Shown here: positions 4,475 through 5,557 of the stretch, piece by piece | Numbering within the stretch: the stretch's first letter is position 1 | How the letters are laid out: the number at the start of each line of letters is the position of its first letter | Origin: Treponema sp. | Lineage (GTDB): Bacteria; Spirochaetota; Spirochaetia; Treponematales; Treponemataceae | NCBI GenBank assembly: GCA_016296655.1 | Contig: JAEDIW010000089.1 | Span: 1-5,557, forward strand | Direction: 5' to 3' | Length of the DNA: 5,557 nucleotides | The notes under the pieces: model-generated | The model's database searches: none | The model's input: only the letters and a program-made list of their open reading frames with translations | Told to the model about the DNA's origin: nothing | Translations under genes and position numbers: made by a program

Positions 4475-4520
4475 GTCGCACGCAAGCGTGCTTACCGAGT
4501 TTTGGACAAGCCAAAACTCG
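4475..4520. repeat. Two-hairpin repeat, unit 3
   Basis: GTCGCA at 4475 opens it. Hairpin A is GCACGC (4478-4483), AA, GCGTGC (4486-4491), then TTACC. Hairpin B is a perfect 10-bp stem, CGAGTTTTGG (4496-4505), loop ACAAG, CCAAAACTCG (4511-4520). Relative to unit 1, the AAG/CTT base of hairpin B has become GAG/CTC with pairing kept. The downstream TGCA..TTATTTCAAATT resembles the sequence after unit 1. Confidence 0.75.
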
Positions 4521-4548
4521 CTGCATTTATTTCAAATTGATACGTCTG

Positions 4549-4586
4549 GTCAAGACACGTTCGCTTCGCTCACTCAAGGTCTTGAC
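4549..4586. repeat. Hairpin GTCAAGAC / GTCTTGAC after unit 3
   Basis: GTCAAGAC (4549-4556) pairs perfectly with GTCTTGAC (4579-4586) around a 22-base loop containing TTCGCTTCGCT. It lies 28 bp from the gpmI stop codon, on its downstream side. There is no T-tract in either direction, so termination is not supported; it looks like another structured part of the convergent 3' region. Confidence 0.6.
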
Positions 4587-4613
4587 TCAGCCGTTTCAAC
4601 CTCAATTAAAAAA

Positions 4614-5557
4614 CTATTTCCAGTTGATTAAACTCTTGTCGTAATCAGTAGGTTCTTTATATCCCATAAGATTCATAAGAGTTGCAGGCCAGCTAGAAAT
4701 TCCCAAACCAGAATTCAATTCCAATTCATACTCACCTTTATATTCAGGATCGTAGATGATACCTGGAACTGGGTTCAAAGAGTGAGATGTCTTTGGTTTT
4801 GGTTCTCCGTCTGCGCCCATTGCAACAGAACCGTCTTTTTTGTGTTCGTACATATCATCACTGTTTCCGTGGTCAGCTGTAAGACAGAGGATACCACCTG
4901 CCTTTTCAATTGCAGCCTTAAGACGACCAAGCTGAAAATCCATTCCTTCCATAGAACAGCAAACAGCGTTGAATACACCAGTGTGTCCAACCATGTCCCC
5001 GTTAGGATAGTTCAAACGGATGTGGTCATATTTTCCAGATTCAATAGCTTCAATAACCTTGTCAGTGATTTCAGCACATTTCATCCATGGACGCTGTTCA
5101 AAAGGAACAACATCACTAGGAATTTCCACATAAGTTTCAAGATTTTTATCAAATTCACCAGGACGGTTACCATTGAAGAAGTAAGTAACATGACCATATT
5201 TCTGTGTTTCAGAAATTGCCATCAGGTGAACGCCAGATTTTGTAAGATATTCACCCATTGTGCGGTCAATGCTTGGAGGATTTACAAGGAACTGAGCAGG
5301 TTTGTGATTATCACCGTCATATTCCATCATTCCAGCATATTCAACAGCAGGACGACGAACCCGATCAAAGTGAGTAAAATCATCTTCCTCAAAAGCAGCA
5401 GTAATTTCCAAAGAACGGTCACCGCGGAAGTTGAAGAAGATTACTGAGTCACCATCAACGATTGGACCTACAGGTTTTCCATCTTTTGCAACAACAAATT
5501 CGTGCATATCCTGATCCAAAAGACCAGCGTTTTCAGAACGGTAAGTATTGATAGCTT
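4614..5557 (-). CDS. gpmI: 2,3-bisphosphoglycerate-independent phosphoglycerate mutase, C-terminal part (5' end outside window)
   Basis: Interconverts 3- and 2-phosphoglycerate in glycolysis and gluconeogenesis as a cytosolic, metal-dependent monomer of the alkaline phosphatase superfamily. The frame is open to the window edge, giving 313 residues; the full enzyme is normally about 510-550, so the start lies to the right. Seen in order: FFNFRGDR (around 5415-5435), HVTYFFNG (5169-5192), NYPNGDMVGHTG with metal-binding Asp and His (4977-5012), LTADHGN with Asp-His (4863-4883), TSHSLNP with a further His (4770-4790), and the end PTDYDKSLINWK. All expected C-terminal catalytic residues are present, so it looks functional. 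A TTG at 5519 is only an internal Leu, not the start. It converges on sfsA; its own stop has no terminator close by, the nearest good one being at 4248-4282. Confidence 0.95.
   Translation of the reverse strand, partial: AINTYRSENAGLLDQDMHEFVVAKDGKPVGPIVDGDSVIFFNFRGDRSLEITAAFEEDDFTHFDRVRRPAVEYAGMMEYDGDNHKPAQFLVNPPSIDRTMGEYLTKSGVHLMAISETQKYGHVTYFFNGNRPGEFDKNLETYVEIPSDVVPFEQRPWMKCAEITDKVIEAIESGKYDHIRLNYPNGDMVGHTGVFNAVCCSMEGMDFQLGRLKAAIEKAGGILCLTADHGNSDDMYEHKKDGSVAMGADGEPKPKTSHSLNPVPGIIYDPEYKGEYELELNSGLGISSWPATLMNLMGYKEPTDYDKSLINWK

Noticed and set aside
4286..4520. CRISPR array.
   Set aside because: Spacing is irregular (105 then 84 bp), the stems differ between units, and there are no Cas genes.
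4286..4586. Integron attC array, since treponemes can carry integrons and imperfect palindromes follow one another.
   Set aside because: No GTTRRRY/RYYYAAC core sites and no cassette ORFs between units.
4377..4644. Two overlapping + strand open frames in the sfsA-gpmI interval.
   Set aside because: They consist of the hairpin repeats and end within the gpmI tail; composition follows the palindromes and there is no ribosome site.
4782..5447. 221-codon + strand open frame.
   Set aside because: It lies fully antisense to gpmI, whose motifs are intact; the frame is open only because of gpmI codon use.

Overview
The window most likely comes from a host-associated spirochaete of the Treponema type. 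This is inference from content: a lipoprotein with a relaxed spirochaetal lipobox, an InlB-type repeat and a formylglycine-generating-enzyme-like (SUMF1) domain, alongside sfsA and a cofactor-independent phosphoglycerate mutase. No taxonomic marker gene is present. Base composition is patchy: positions 2281-2340 are 38/60 G+C, while 3001-3060 are 14/60.

Left part (1-2196, + strand). A pentanucleotide microsatellite (TCAGT x12) begins at the first base, followed by a terminator hairpin. Next is a secreted SUMF1-domain lipoprotein gene that loses its reading frame 40 codons before its natural end; the missing C-terminus is intact in another frame up to 1486. After a hairpin comes a small protein with a HEPN-type RNxxxH motif, closed by a good terminator.

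Middle (2197-3102). This is a decaying G+C-rich stretch on the - strand. It holds a 2H-phosphoesterase (LigT-like) pseudogene lacking its centre and second catalytic His, and before it a tiny ORF split by a frameshift with an extended -10 promoter. The AT-rich intergenic region that follows carries dyads and leads to a small XRE regulator on the + strand.

Right part (3103-5557). The XRE gene ends in a terminator that overlaps the apparent promoter of sfsA. That promoter places the transcription start at the sfsA ATG, so the mRNA may be leaderless. sfsA (+) converges on gpmI (-, 5' end outside the window). The 385 bp between them hold the most unusual structure of the window: three copies of a two-hairpin repeat whose stems change with compensation; a second, diverged copy of the gpmI 3' end that differs from the live gene almost only at synonymous sites; and, beyond it, a terminator whose G-U pairs work only in - strand RNA. 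The simplest reading is that the old gpmI end and its terminator remain as a scar after gpmI was duplicated or replaced, with hairpin repeats on both sides.

sfsA, the XRE gene and the visible part of gpmI look intact. Frame breaks at about 1362, 2400 and 2752 could be real decay or assembly errors; raw reads would decide.
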